Below are positions 43,946 through 53,038 of a stretch of DNA of 64,000 nt, piece after piece. The stretch is taken from positions 62,001 to 126,000 of the forward strand of contig CALFWZ010000065.1 of assembly GCA_937928405.1 (NCBI GenBank). Reading direction: 5' to 3'. This DNA comes from an uncultured Saprospiraceae bacterium (GTDB taxonomy: Bacteria > Bacteroidota > Bacteroidia > Chitinophagales > Saprospiraceae). Below the pieces are notes generated by a model. The model worked only from the letters and a program-made list of their open reading frames with translations. It had not been told where the DNA came from and made no database searches. Position 1 is the stretch's first letter. The number at the start of each line of letters is the position of its first letter. The position numbers and the translations under genes are program-made.

Positions 43946-46900
43946 TTATCTAGTAAAATATTTCAATATTGATGGATTATCTAGCAGCAAAGCTTGTTTA
44001 TACGGTGTCCAAGTATCATCGCTGACTTTTAGGTCTACGTCTTTTAGAAAATCTTGATCAAGTCCCATCACTTCGCTTCCTGATAAATAATTTTCGCGAT
44101 CTTTGTTTAAGCGATATTCATTTCTGGTAAGCATATGTTTTGTATTGGCTCCGGCTTTAATCAGCACAGACAAGACTTCGATATTGCGAGATTCTACTGC
44201 GATGAGCAGGGGAGTGGCGCCAATATATTCCCAGACCAGCGGTTCTTGAGTATAGTTTCCATCGGTGCTAGAATAACGCATTGTTGGGTCAACGTTGGCA
44301 TTATTATTTAAAAGTAATTTGGCCATCTCGTGATGATTTTCGAGCGCAGCATAATGCAAAGCGGTTAATCCCGAAGCAGAACTTTGATTGACATCGGCGC
44401 CATGCTCAATGAGTAGTTTTGCTAAGTCCAGGCGGTTAGAACTGGCAGCAGCCATCAAGGCAGTTTGTCCAGTATCATCCGTAGAATTTATCGTTTTATC
44501 GTGTTGTAATATTTGACGGCATTCTACTTCAGATCCATTTCTGACGGCTTCTAATAATGCTGGCGTATTGTTCTTTAAATCGTATTGTCTTAAATGAGTT
44601 CCTTTTTCAGTTACATGGAAAGATGCTCTTTTACCTATTTCGTTTTTCTTTTCTTTTTCCAAGATTTTTCTTAGTTCTTTTAAATCTCTTTTTTCTTGAT
44701 TATCTCCTTGTGAAATCAAACCTAGAAAATTGATCAGGTCTGAATTTCCACTCAAACGTGCCCAATCATAGGCGGTCATTCCGTTGACATCTTTTATGGT
44801 CCAGTCTGCCAGTCTGGACACCAACAAAACCGCTGCACCATTTTTACCATCTGCTGCTGCACACATTAGGGGCGTTCGACCTTGGTTATCTTGTGCATTG
44901 ACCTCCGCTCCTAAACCGAACAAAACCTGCATATCAATAGTGTGATTTTCTGCGGAAGCAATATGCAGTGGCGTCCGTCCATAATAATCTCGGGAATTTA
45001 TATCCGTTCCATGCTCTACCAAACTTTGAACTTTTTCAATTTTTCCGTCTAAGGTTAGTTGATGAATTTTAGGTCTTTTTTCTCTTCTGGCAGAAGCCTT
45101 CCTGCGTTCTTCAGATGCCCTCTCACGTTCTTCAGATGCTCTCTCGCGTTCTTCCGACGCTATTTCATTTATTTCGAATTTTTCTAAATCCAAATAATTT
45201 CGGGTTTCATATTCTTCTTGCTCTTCCGCATAATCGAACGCGGTAGAACCATTTGAATCAGCGATTGATTTATCTGCCCCTGCTTTCAAAAGGGTTATCA
45301 CGATCTGCTTTTTTCCCTCAGAAGCGGCATACATTAGCGCGGTACGGCCAGCAGCATCTTGTTTATCAAGGTTTACGTTTTTTGAAATTAAAAAATCAAC
45401 GATGTCTCTTTTACCTTCTGCTGCTGCAATGTGAAGTGGAGGTAAGCTTTTGCCTTTGCCATTGATATCTGCTCCATACTTCAAAAGTAATTGCAGACAT
45501 TTGAGTTCGCCTTCAGAGGCCGCCATAGTAATAGCAGTTGGACTACCTTGGTTCCAATAATAATTGACTTCTGCACCAGCCTTTAACAAAAGTTTCATGC
45601 TCGCTAAAGAACCTTCATCCGCTGCTTCAATCAAGGCGGTCCAGCCATTGAATTTTTGATTGACCTTGGCTCCTTGCGCCAATAAATAGGCTACGATTTC
45701 TGCTTCATCTTCACTGGTAGCCATCATTAAAGGTGTAAAACCTTCCGAGCCAATTCCGTTGATGTCAATTCCGGTTTTAAGTAAAGTTTTAACAAAATCA
45801 ATATCGCCTTCTCCGCAAGCCATGACCAGCGCATCAACTCGTGTTGCTTCGGTTTGTCCTTGGATAGGAGCATCAGGCGCAGGTGGATTAACTGGTGGTG
45901 CGGGTGCCGCTACTGGTAAACCGTTTGGACTATCCGTGGAATTATAATTTGATAATGACGGTTCATCATCCGTTGTTGTAGAAACGGTCGTAGTCGTAAT
46001 TCTATTAATTGGTAGTTTGTCAGCGTTATCAGCTGGCGGATAATCTGGATTGGTGATTGTTTCATTAACTTCCGTCGTCTCCGACAACTCTGTAACTTGC
46101 ACGGTTCTTCCTGTTGCTGCTATACCTAGAAATAATGCAGTAATTAAAATACAGGCGGTGGCGAATCCTTCTCTAAAAGTGCCAGTACTATTGGCAACAC
46201 TAAATAGTCGGTGAATTCTACCAGCAAACCCACCTCGTTCTCTTTTTTTATTTTTTCCCGCAAGGGCCATTGCAAGAGTTGGATTTTTCTGTATTTTTAA
46301 TTTAAGCGCTGATACATTGATTAAGGTTTTGGCGTAAGAAGTAGCCGGCCCAGTCGCAGCGACGGCTAGATCATCACAACAATGTTCACGTTCATCATCA
46401 ATTCGATGACTCATCCACCAAACTCCGGGATGAAAAAAGAAAACATTACAAAGAAACGTTTGAATAAGATTGACTATAAAATCTTCTCGTCTGATGTGGG
46501 CAAGTTCATGGGCGAGCACCGCATAAATTTCAGTTTCGGATAAACTATTAAAAATCTGTTGAGGAAACAATACCACTGGTTTGAGCCAGCCAATGACCAT
46601 CGGAGATTGAATACGGATACTGGTGAGATATGCGACCTTTTTTTGGATGCGCAGCTTCCCTTCCAATTCTTCAATTCTATCTTTCCATCCCGTCGGAAAT
46701 ACTTGAGTGCCATAATGTTTGAGTCGTTGCACATAGGCCAGTTGACCTAAAAAACGCAATTGTAAAAACAAGACACCTAAAAACCAAATGGTCACTAATA
46801 ACGGTAAGTGACGTTTATAATAATCTCTAAACACAGCGATCCAACCAGACTGTTCCGCTGGAGAGATTTCGCTGTTGGGAGGTAGCGTACTTTGGATTGT

Positions 46901-47221
46901 CGGATCTGAATTTCCTGACTTTTCAGCCTGATTGATCATGGGAAATACCTCGCCACTTGGTTGATTGGAAAGGATGGAAGCTGAAAGTTCAGATGGATTA
47001 TTTACTTCCTGCCAATGTTGCCAAAAAGTGGTAGAAACAGTTAGAAAGAAGGCACAAAGAATACCTACCGCTACGATGTACCTGGATTGGGCAGTATAGC
47101 TTCGTAAAGCGATTAGGATTAAGACTAATAAGATAGCAAATACTGCACCCTGCCAAACACTATGCAGCAAAGTCCAACCTAATGCTTCGATAGATTCTGG
47201 GTTTAAAATATATTCGATCAT
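43946..47221 (-). CDS. BlaR1/MecR1-type M56 metallopeptidase fused to ankyrin repeats
   Basis: The 1091-residue protein has membrane segments at 20-65, ~140-160 and ~350-370. The M56 zinc motif is 'YAVLAHELAHIRREDFIVNL' (HELAH, 238-242), followed by 'DDEREHCCDDLAV', as in BlaR1/MecR1. Instead of the C-terminal penicillin-binding sensor, residues ~455-1080 hold about 12 ankyrin repeats ('GFTPLMMATSEDEAEIVAYL', 'GRTALMYAASEGKKQIVITL'). A charged ERERASEE-type repeat (~690-725) splits them. By analogy the peptidase would cleave BlaI after a signal; here the periplasmic ankyrin array would sense a protein partner (inference). It overlaps blaI by four bases, so the two are translationally coupled. 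Confidence 0.92.
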   Translation of the reverse strand: MIEYILNPESIEALGWTLLHSVWQGAVFAILLVLILIALRSYTAQSRYIVAVGILCAFFLTVSTTFWQHWQEVNNPSELSASILSNQPSGEVFPMINQAEKSGNSDPTIQSTLPPNSEISPAEQSGWIAVFRDYYKRHLPLLVTIWFLGVLFLQLRFLGQLAYVQRLKHYGTQVFPTGWKDRIEELEGKLRIQKKVAYLTSIRIQSPMVIGWLKPVVLFPQQIFNSLSETEIYAVLAHELAHIRREDFIVNLIQTFLCNVFFFHPGVWWMSHRIDDEREHCCDDLAVAATGPATSYAKTLINVSALKLKIQKNPTLAMALAGKNKKRERGGFAGRIHRLFSVANSTGTFREGFATACILITALFLGIAATGRTVQVTELSETTEVNETITNPDYPPADNADKLPINRITTTTVSTTTDDEPSLSNYNSTDSPNGLPVAAPAPPVNPPAPDAPIQGQTEATRVDALVMACGEGDIDFVKTLLKTGIDINGIGSEGFTPLMMATSEDEAEIVAYLLAQGAKVNQKFNGWTALIEAADEGSLASMKLLLKAGAEVNYYWNQGSPTAITMAASEGELKCLQLLLKYGADINGKGKSLPPLHIAAAEGKRDIVDFLISKNVNLDKQDAAGRTALMYAASEGKKQIVITLLKAGADKSIADSNGSTAFDYAEEQEEYETRNYLDLEKFEINEIASEERERASEERERASEERRKASARREKRPKIHQLTLDGKIEKVQSLVEHGTDINSRDYYGRTPLHIASAENHTIDMQVLFGLGAEVNAQDNQGRTPLMCAAADGKNGAAVLLVSRLADWTIKDVNGMTAYDWARLSGNSDLINFLGLISQGDNQEKRDLKELRKILEKEKKNEIGKRASFHVTEKGTHLRQYDLKNNTPALLEAVRNGSEVECRQILQHDKTINSTDDTGQTALMAAASSNRLDLAKLLIEHGADVNQSSASGLTALHYAALENHHEMAKLLLNNNANVDPTMRYSSTDGNYTQEPLVWEYIGATPLLIAVESRNIEVLSVLIKAGANTKHMLTRNEYRLNKDRENYLSGSEVMGLDQDFLKDVDLKVSDDTWTPYKQALLLDNPSILKYFTR

Positions 47222-47619
47222 TTCTTTTGGTTTTTCTTATTTTCTAAAGCATCAATATACGCTTTGAGTTCTTCGAGATCGGCTGCGTCTGGGGTATGTT
47301 GACCGAGCGCACGCATTACGAGTTTTTTCGCTGAACCGCCAAAGGTTTTATCCAAAAAAGAATCTAATAATTTATCTTGAGTAGCAGTCTGCGCGATCAC
47401 CGCTCGATAGATATGTTTGCGTCCTTCGGAAGTACGATCCAGCATACCACGTTCCATCATCACTTGCATGGTTTTTAAAACGGTGGTGTAAACGATTGGT
47501 TTTTCGCGTTCCAGTGCTTCGTGAATATCCTTGACGGATAATGGTCCTTGACTCCAAAGTAGTTGAAGAATGGATAGTTCGGATGCCGTTGGAGCGATGT
47601 TTGATTTTTTATTTTTCAT
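47218..47619 (-). CDS. BlaI/MecI/CopY-family repressor
   Basis: The start is corrected from the TTG at 47643 to the ATG at 47619 ('MKNKKSNIAPTASELSILQL'), because the operator occupies the bases in between. The protein is about 133 residues, with the winged helix 'QLLWSQGPLSVKDIHEALER' and 'IVYTTVLKTMQVMMERGMLD', and the helical C-terminus used for dimerisation and proteolytic inactivation ('LLDSFLDKTFGGSAKKLVMR'). It should repress its own operon with the M56-ankyrin partner by binding the adjacent operator. The four-base overlap with the peptidase gene is the canonical BlaI-BlaR1 arrangement. Confidence 0.93.
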   Translation of the reverse strand: MKNKKSNIAPTASELSILQLLWSQGPLSVKDIHEALEREKPIVYTTVLKTMQVMMERGMLDRTSEGRKHIYRAVIAQTATQDKLLDSFLDKTFGGSAKKLVMRALGQHTPDAADLEELKAYIDALENKKNQKK

Positions 47620-47620
47620 G

Positions 47621-47666
47621 TTACTACGATTTCTCTCGTACAAATCTACGATAAAAATCGTAGTAA
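47621..47666. promoter_or_regulatory. BlaI-type operator (nested inverted repeats)
   Basis: TTACTACGATTT (47621-47632) and AAATCGTAGTAA (47655-47666) form a perfect 12-base inverted pair. A second palindrome, CTACGAT-AAAA-ATCGTAG, lies at 47646-47663. The ACTACGA core resembles the TACTACA half-sites of BlaI/MecI operators. It lies directly before the repressor start codon. Confidence 0.85.
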
Positions 47667-47793
47667 CGCAAATTTGGGATATTTTTTGTGGCAGAAGAGG
47701 GGAGCAGTGGGCTTAGCATTTGGTAAAGAACGAGGGTTTTTGGTTTGTTGTAGCGGATAGCGTTATTCGCTCTTTAGGTAAATGGTTTTTAGC

Positions 47794-47826
47794 CAATTAG
47801 CCTTCTTTTGGTTAAAAGGCTAATTG
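47794..47826. terminator. Hairpin downstream of the DUF2807 gene
   Basis: CAATTAGCCTT (47794-47804) and AAGGCTAATTG (47816-47826) pair perfectly around an 11-base loop. There is no T tract. It could end the minus-strand transcript from 47860. Confidence 0.4.
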
Positions 47827-47859
47827 ACAAATAAGCTAACCAACTGATAATATTATACC

Positions 47860-48609
47860 TTACCAATTCTTTCTTCTTACTTCAGATTCTCCCCGTACAC
47901 GCTTGTTAATAAATCCGCCGTCACCTCGGTAATGAAAGGTACTTTCTCCGGTGGCTTTCAGTTTAATATCACCGTTGACTGTTAATTTGGCTTCACTCTC
48001 GTCGGTTAAATCAATATCTAAATCGTCGACTACAAAATCAAAGCTTTTGATTATACTGTCTTCATTGGCAGCGACCACCATTTTATTGGCAGTACCTGTG
48101 ATTTTTAAAACGGAGTCCTCATCTAAGTCAACTTTCAAGTTTTCGACATCCAGGTGCCCCGTTAAAGTACAATCTTCATCTAAAAGAATGGTCAAATTCT
48201 CTGTGTTTAGTTTATCTTCCAATCTAATGACAACATCTTCATCTCCTCTAATTTCGGTTAAGTTTTTTGCAGTGATATAGGCGACTAATTTTTCATCGGC
48301 ACTATTATTTTTATAACCTGTACTGTAGGATTTTGTATATATCTTTAAAGTGGTCCCATGTTTTTCAACTTGTATCAGATCATGTAAATTCTCATTTGCC
48401 TCAATTTTTACTTTTTCCACGTTGTCAGAAAACCGAATAAAAACTTCAAAATCTTCACTGACCTCTATTTTATCAAATCCAGTAATGGTTTTGGTTTCGG
48501 TAGTAATGGTGTGTGATAATTGGAGATATTTATCATTTTTTTGTCCAAAAGCATTCGAGAAGAAAAGGGTGAGTATTATAGTAAATAAAATATAATTGAA
48601 TAATTTCAT
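47860..48609 (-). CDS. DUF2807 (head-GIN-type auto-adhesin) exported protein
   Basis: The 249-residue protein has a signal peptide ('LFTIILTLFFSNAFGQKND'). The right-handed beta-helix-like DUF2807 pattern is clear: 'ITGFDKIEVSEDFEVFIRFS', 'VKIEANENLHDLIQVEKHGT' and successive short strands such as 'LTILLDEDCTLTGHLDVENL'. Such proteins are common in Bacteroidota and thought to be periplasmic or surface structural proteins; function is unproven. It stands alone, with a hairpin downstream. Confidence 0.85.
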   Translation of the reverse strand: MKLFNYILFTIILTLFFSNAFGQKNDKYLQLSHTITTETKTITGFDKIEVSEDFEVFIRFSDNVEKVKIEANENLHDLIQVEKHGTTLKIYTKSYSTGYKNNSADEKLVAYITAKNLTEIRGDEDVVIRLEDKLNTENLTILLDEDCTLTGHLDVENLKVDLDEDSVLKITGTANKMVVAANEDSIIKSFDFVVDDLDIDLTDESEAKLTVNGDIKLKATGESTFHYRGDGGFINKRVRGESEVRRKNW

Positions 48610-48753
48610 GATAATAGAATTTTATGAGTAATGTCTTAATGACAGGTGTGTTTTTAATATGTTGCATTTGATATTAAAAAAAAGTTCCGTCTTTGGTTTT
48701 CCAAAGACAGAACACTTTACTTACAATTGTCCATATATTACTTGGCGGTCAGA

Positions 48754-49833
48754 TCAACCACCACAATTAATATTCGCTGACCAAGCATCAGATTGACCTT
48801 GTACTACAGTTTCTACTTCTAAGTAAAAGGAACCACCTGTTGCCGTGCTAAAAGTCAGCGTCTTGGTGGAGGGTCCATTTAGAGAAGAACCCCATGGACC
48901 AGGCTGTGAAGAATAACCAATCCATCCGGAGCTTACAACGGTTCCACCACCTACTTCCACCACTCGGAATCTATTGGGGACATCATTGGCCTGAACAAAA
49001 ACACTAGAAGTTGCCATGCTTGCGGAGTTACACGGTGGCAAGTCAAAAGGCACCGTTGGATAAATTTGATATCCTTGCGTACTACTATTTCCTGAATAAG
49101 ATCCACCACAGGGAGGATTGGCAGGATAAAGAATTTCTAAAGCATTAACATCTTCAGGTGTAAATTCACACAATCCTGCACACAATGCGTTTGGCAAGCC
49201 ACCTGAATTCATAATAGAGAAAAAATCATTGGTAGGTGTTCCAGGAATTAAAGTTAAAAAACCAAAGTCTGTATGCCCAAATCCAAGTGCGTGCCCAATT
49301 TCGTGCATGGCAATAAATTGTATGTCACAGGAAGTGATTGGTGCATTGTCATTACAAAAACAATCAGTTGTGTTTATTCCTGTATGAAGCCTTACTTCTA
49401 TTTGGTTAGTAGTATTATTTAGAAGTGCACTACCTCCATTACAGTCACCACCTCCTAAATTCTCACACAAAACAATAATGTCGGCATCATTTTGATTATA
49501 AACCCTGGTAAGATTAATAGAAGTTCCAAGTAAGTCATTAAAATCAGCAATTCCATTTACAGTAGCTTGGGTATAAAAATTATCGCATCCGCCAGTAATA
49601 AATATAGAAAAACATCCATCGTCACCTACTGGGAGATTATTTGAAAAACGATGCCGTTCACTTGCTCTCCTTCTGCTATTTTGTTGAGGTTCAAATATAC
49701 ATACTAGATTATTTGAGTGACTATCAGCTTTTTCTATAGCTGCTGGTTTTTCTTCATTGACAATTTGTTCTTTTTCACAAGCTCCAAAGATGAGCAAAGT
49801 GATAAATAATAGTGTAAATTTTAATAATTTCAT
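48754..49833 (-). CDS. Matrixin-like (metzincin) zinc metalloprotease lipoprotein
   Basis: The 359-residue protein has a lipoprotein signal ('LLFITLLIFGACEKEQ', Cys about 19). The metzincin zinc site is 'FIAMHEIGHALGFGHTDFGF' (HExxHxxGxxH). A later 'SIMNSGG' supplies the Met-turn, and 'EFTPEDVNALEILYP' follows, as in M10/M57-type proteases. The N-terminal region contains an Arg-rich stretch ('RRRASERHRFSNN') possibly used for processing. The C-terminal ~110 residues form a beta-rich domain probably involved in binding. It is expected on an envelope membrane, degrading proteins outside the cytoplasm. The hairpin-free 130-base gap downstream suggests a single-gene unit. Confidence 0.88.
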   Translation of the reverse strand: MKLLKFTLLFITLLIFGACEKEQIVNEEKPAAIEKADSHSNNLVCIFEPQQNSRRRASERHRFSNNLPVGDDGCFSIFITGGCDNFYTQATVNGIADFNDLLGTSINLTRVYNQNDADIIVLCENLGGGDCNGGSALLNNTTNQIEVRLHTGINTTDCFCNDNAPITSCDIQFIAMHEIGHALGFGHTDFGFLTLIPGTPTNDFFSIMNSGGLPNALCAGLCEFTPEDVNALEILYPANPPCGGSYSGNSSTQGYQIYPTVPFDLPPCNSASMATSSVFVQANDVPNRFRVVEVGGGTVVSSGWIGYSSQPGPWGSSLNGPSTKTLTFSTATGGSFYLEVETVVQGQSDAWSANINCGG

Positions 49834-50365
49834 AATACTTGTTTTTTTATGGTTAGAAAATTTTTTTTAATCTTAAATGTCATTTATGCTGAAGTAGTGA
49901 GGTGCTTTTGGAAAATGAATTAATGTGTACGTTAATTTTTTTTACTAAAAATTGTAACGATTGAATTAAAAAATAAAATGTTAATTACTAGATGTGAATA
50001 TCATACTTAAGTCTTCAACGAATTTTTAAATAACAAATTAAATAAACAGTTAATGCACGGTTTATTTTCTGAACGATACTAGTGATCATTTGTTCAGTTT
50101 GATATTATTTTTATGTGAAAGCCAGTTAAGATAGATGGTGTCTATCAATTTATTTCCTTTACCCCAAAGGCGGACTATTTGATAAGATGTGGCGAAAAAT
50201 ACGGAGTTTTCATGTTTTTGAATACTATTCAAAGAGGATTCTCTCAAAAAATGCCTCATCTGATTATTAAAATATCAATCACAAATCAGGAACTTATTAT
50301 TTGGCTGTTACTAAGTGCAAAAGCTGGGATTTAATTAATTTTTTAACCTAGCCCTTAAAAGGAAA
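49834..50365. other. 532-base intergenic region, no gene seen
   Basis: AT-rich with no convincing frame. Near 50314 there is GTGCAAAAGCTGGG, whose GCTGGG can pair with CCTAGC further on. Together with the hairpin at 50366 this may be the body of a leader RNA or small RNA. Confidence 0.4.
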
Positions 50366-50417
50366 TCTAGTCTGAGTACAGCATAAACTATATGCTGTGC
50401 ACAGGCTAGATTTTTTT
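50366..50417 (+). terminator. Orphan intrinsic terminator/attenuator directly before the methyltransferase
   Basis: A 20-base stem with one mismatch and two wobbles (TCTAGTCTGAGTACAGCATA / TATGCTGTGCACAGGCTAGA, loop AACTA) is followed by seven T residues. No plus-strand gene lies upstream for it to end. An ATG directly follows the T run. Confidence 0.75.
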
Positions 50418-51110
50418 ATGGAAAATATAAACTTGAACCATTCCTTTTCAATGGAAAACGTTTATTTTTATGAAATGGAAGAATGGTACTCAGAAACCCA
50501 TAAAACTTGGAACAAGGTTGCTCAACGCTATGAAGAAAAATTCATGGATTTGGAATTATATAATGATAGCTATCAAAGGTTTTGTGATGAATTATCGCGG
50601 CCAGATGCTTCTCTGCTGGAAATTGGATGCGGACCTGGAAACATTACTCGTCAGCTTTTGAAGCGGAATCCCAAGCTAAATATTTTGGCAACCGATGTTT
50701 CTAAAAATATGATTGATTTAGCAAAAAAGAACAACCCCGGAATAGAAGTTCAAGTATTGGATGGTAGAAATTTAAAAAGCATCAAAAATAAATTTGATGG
50801 AATAATTTCTGGTTTTACGATCCCATATTTATCCAAATCAGATAGTCAGAAATTATTAAGGGACTGTACACGTCTATTAAACGAAGAAGGTGTGTTATAC
50901 CTAAGTTTTGTGGATGGAGACTATGGACAGTCAGGATTTGTTTCCGGTAGTTCAGGAGACAGAACCTATTTTTATTATCACCAACTAGAAACTATAAAAC
51001 AGACGCTGGAAGAAAATAATATGAACACCGTAGAGGTCTTTAAGAAAGCCTATCAACGATCAGATGAAAATGCTGAGTGGCATACTATTTTGATTTTAAA
51101 AAAAATCTAA
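50418..51110 (+). CDS. Class I SAM-dependent methyltransferase
   Basis: The Rossmann motifs are clear: 'SLLEIGCGPGNITRQLLKRN' (motif I, E/DxGxGxG), 'LNILATDVSKNMIDLAKKNN' (motif II acidic) and 'FDGIISGFTIPYLSKSD' (motif IV). The ORF-track start is a GTG at 50397 inside the hairpin, so it is rejected. Met at 50418, 50451 or 50475 ('MEEWYSETHKTWNKVAQRYE') are all possible, and the last matches family N-termini best. The substrate is unknown; the fold suits small-molecule methylation. It is followed by another hairpin/T-run before the next gene, so it may be regulated alone. Confidence 0.88.
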   Translation: MENINLNHSFSMENVYFYEMEEWYSETHKTWNKVAQRYEEKFMDLELYNDSYQRFCDELSRPDASLLEIGCGPGNITRQLLKRNPKLNILATDVSKNMIDLAKKNNPGIEVQVLDGRNLKSIKNKFDGIISGFTIPYLSKSDSQKLLRDCTRLLNEEGVLYLSFVDGDYGQSGFVSGSSGDRTYFYYHQLETIKQTLEENNMNTVEVFKKAYQRSDENAEWHTILILKKI

Positions 51111-51208
51111 GTTCTGGACATAATTAAAATGCGGTAAGATAGAAAGATCAAATGTTCTATACAGCTACCCAGTGCAAATTTTTGCTATCCTAAATACTTT
51201 AAAACCCA

Positions 51209-51242
51209 TCCTGATATTATTAAAATATCAGGAATATTTTTT
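51209..51242 (+). terminator. Intrinsic terminator between methyltransferase and CBU_0592-like gene
   Basis: TCCTGATATT and AATATCAGGA pair perfectly around a 5-base loop, followed by a run of six T residues. It lies 99 bases after the methyltransferase stop and 33 before the next start. Confidence 0.75.
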
Positions 51243-51274
51243 ACATACAATTCGATAATTATAGATATGTTTGT

Positions 51275-51550
51275 ATGATGAATATGACAAGTTTTATAAT
51301 TGACGCCCTAGGATGGATCGGTTCTTTGATTCTAATTATCGCTTATTTTCAAAACAGTCGGAATAAAATAAATGCTCAGTCTCCGCTTTATCAATTTTTA
51401 AATGTCTTAGGAAGTATTTTATTGATTGTAAATACGGTGTACTACGGTGCTTATCCCTCTAGTGTTGTCAATATTGTTTGGGTATTTATTGGTCTTCATT
51501 ATCTTAATAAATATAGAAAAAATGAACCAGTACCTGCATCACAAAATTGA
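51275..51550 (+). CDS. CBU_0592-like small membrane protein
   Basis: The 91-residue protein has three membrane segments ('FIIDALGWIGSLILIIAYFQ', 'YQFLNVLGSILLIVNTVYYG', 'SSVVNIVWVFIGLHYL'). The 'GWIGSLILIIAYFQNSR' and 'QFLNVLGSILLIVNTVYYGA' pattern matches the CBU_0592-like domain, which occurs alone or with other domains; function is unknown. The start is an ATG within ATGATG (51275 or 51278). A TATGTTTG octamer just before the start fits a -7 box, which would make the message almost leaderless. Confidence 0.8.
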   Translation: MMNMTSFIIDALGWIGSLILIIAYFQNSRNKINAQSPLYQFLNVLGSILLIVNTVYYGAYPSSVVNIVWVFIGLHYLNKYRKNEPVPASQN

Positions 51551-51634
51551 ATGGTGGGATAATTGGTGATTCTGATAAAGCTAATAAGCGAGAGGAGACT
51601 TCTTTCCACTTTTGAAAATTTTAATAAAGATTAA

Positions 51635-53038
51635 ATGAAAAACGCCACTCAACATCAAATGTTCAAGGAAATCGAGGAGAAGAAAATATTTGAACAGAGT
51701 CAAGCCTATGCTTTTGAATATTTGGATAATATCTTTGACAGAAATGTTTATCCAACAGAAGCAGCTTTAGCTAATTTGCCAAAATTTGAGGAAGACTTTC
51801 CGGAGCATTCAACCGCACCCTATAAAATTTTAGAACAGCTTCATCGTTATGGCAGTCCGGCAACGAATGCCACTATGGGGGGAAGATATTTTGGGTTTGT
51901 GAACGGCAGTGCCTTGCCGATTGGATTGGCGGCTAAAACTTTAGCGAGCTTTTGGGATCAGTGTCCTGCTATGCACGTCCTATCTCCGATCGGTAGTCAA
52001 TTAGAATCTGTGGTGGAAAAATGGTTGATTCATTTATTCAATTTACCTAAAGAAAGTTGTGCTGGATTTGTCAGTGGAACTTCGATGGCAAACCTGTCTA
52101 GTCTTGCGGCTGCGAGGTGCCGAATCTTAAAAAATAATAATTGGGATATCAGTAAAAAAGGACTTTATAATGCGCCAAAAATTAGAATAGTAACTGGACA
52201 GCATGCACATTCCACCATTCTAAAATCCATCGGAATGTTAGGTCTTGGACAAGATAATATCGAATGGGTGGAGGTAGATGAGCAGGGGAGAATTATTCCT
52301 GAATTGATGCCCGAATTGGATAAAAATACCCTATTGATTTTACAAGCTGGAAACGTTAATAGTGGTTCTTTTGATGATTTTAAAACTATTTGTAAAAAAG
52401 CTAACAAGGCCAATGCTTGGGTGCATATAGACAGCGCTTTTGGTCTCTGGGCCGCCGCCGCTGGGCCGCTTAAGTACTTGACAGAAGGAATTGAATTGGC
52501 TGATTCTTGGGCCGTTGATGGGCATAAAACATTGAATACACCTTATGATTGTGGGATTGTTTTATGTAAAGATAAAGAAGCGATGGTGGAAGCATTGCAT
52601 ATGACGGGTAGTTATATTATTAGAAGCGAACAAAGAGACGGAATGCTCTACACCCCTGAAATGTCCAGAAGAGCAAGAATTATTGAATTATGGGCCATTA
52701 TAAAATATCTTGGAAAAACAGGTATTGACAATTTGATCCTAACCATGCATCAAAGAGCCAAACAATTTGGAGAAGAAATTGGTCAACTCAAAGGGTTCCA
52801 GGTAGAAAATGATATTGTCTTTAATCAAGTGCTGGTTAGATGCGAAAATGATAGAATTACGGAAACTGTTTTAGCAAATATTCAAAAGGACAGAGTTTGC
52901 TGGTTAGGTGGTGCTGTTTGGCATCATAAAAAAGTAATCAGGGTAAGTGTTTGTTCTTGGGCTACTACTGAAAAAGATATTTCTTTGTCGGTTGATTCTT
53001 TTAAAAGAGCATTGGACAAAAGCATAAGTGAATCATGA
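51635..53038 (+). CDS. PLP-dependent group II decarboxylase-like enzyme
   Basis: The 467-residue protein has the glutamate/aromatic-amino-acid decarboxylase fold: 'FVSGTSMANLSSLAAARCRI' (phosphate-binding Gly-Ser-Thr region), 'QHAHSTILKSIGMLGLG' (His stacking on PLP), 'NAWVHIDSAFGLWAAAAGPL' (Asp contacting the pyridine nitrogen) and 'SWAVDGHKTLNTPYDCG' (Lys forming the Schiff base). Length and motifs fit the pyridoxal-dependent decarboxylase family. The substrate, an amino acid, cannot be decided. It lies 84 bases downstream of the CBU_0592-like gene, on the same strand. Confidence 0.9.
   Translation: MKNATQHQMFKEIEEKKIFEQSQAYAFEYLDNIFDRNVYPTEAALANLPKFEEDFPEHSTAPYKILEQLHRYGSPATNATMGGRYFGFVNGSALPIGLAAKTLASFWDQCPAMHVLSPIGSQLESVVEKWLIHLFNLPKESCAGFVSGTSMANLSSLAAARCRILKNNNWDISKKGLYNAPKIRIVTGQHAHSTILKSIGMLGLGQDNIEWVEVDEQGRIIPELMPELDKNTLLILQAGNVNSGSFDDFKTICKKANKANAWVHIDSAFGLWAAAAGPLKYLTEGIELADSWAVDGHKTLNTPYDCGIVLCKDKEAMVEALHMTGSYIIRSEQRDGMLYTPEMSRRARIIELWAIIKYLGKTGIDNLILTMHQRAKQFGEEIGQLKGFQVENDIVFNQVLVRCENDRITETVLANIQKDRVCWLGGAVWHHKKVIRVSVCSWATTEKDISLSVDSFKRALDKSISES

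Noticed and set aside
45090-45175. Short direct repeats read as a possible CRISPR or satellite
   Set aside because: They encode the ERERASEE charged repeat within the ankyrin protein. They are in frame and lack spacers.
44000-45950. Plus-strand ORFs within the ankyrin gene
   Set aside because: They are shadows of the conserved minus-strand ankyrin repeats, with no independent features.
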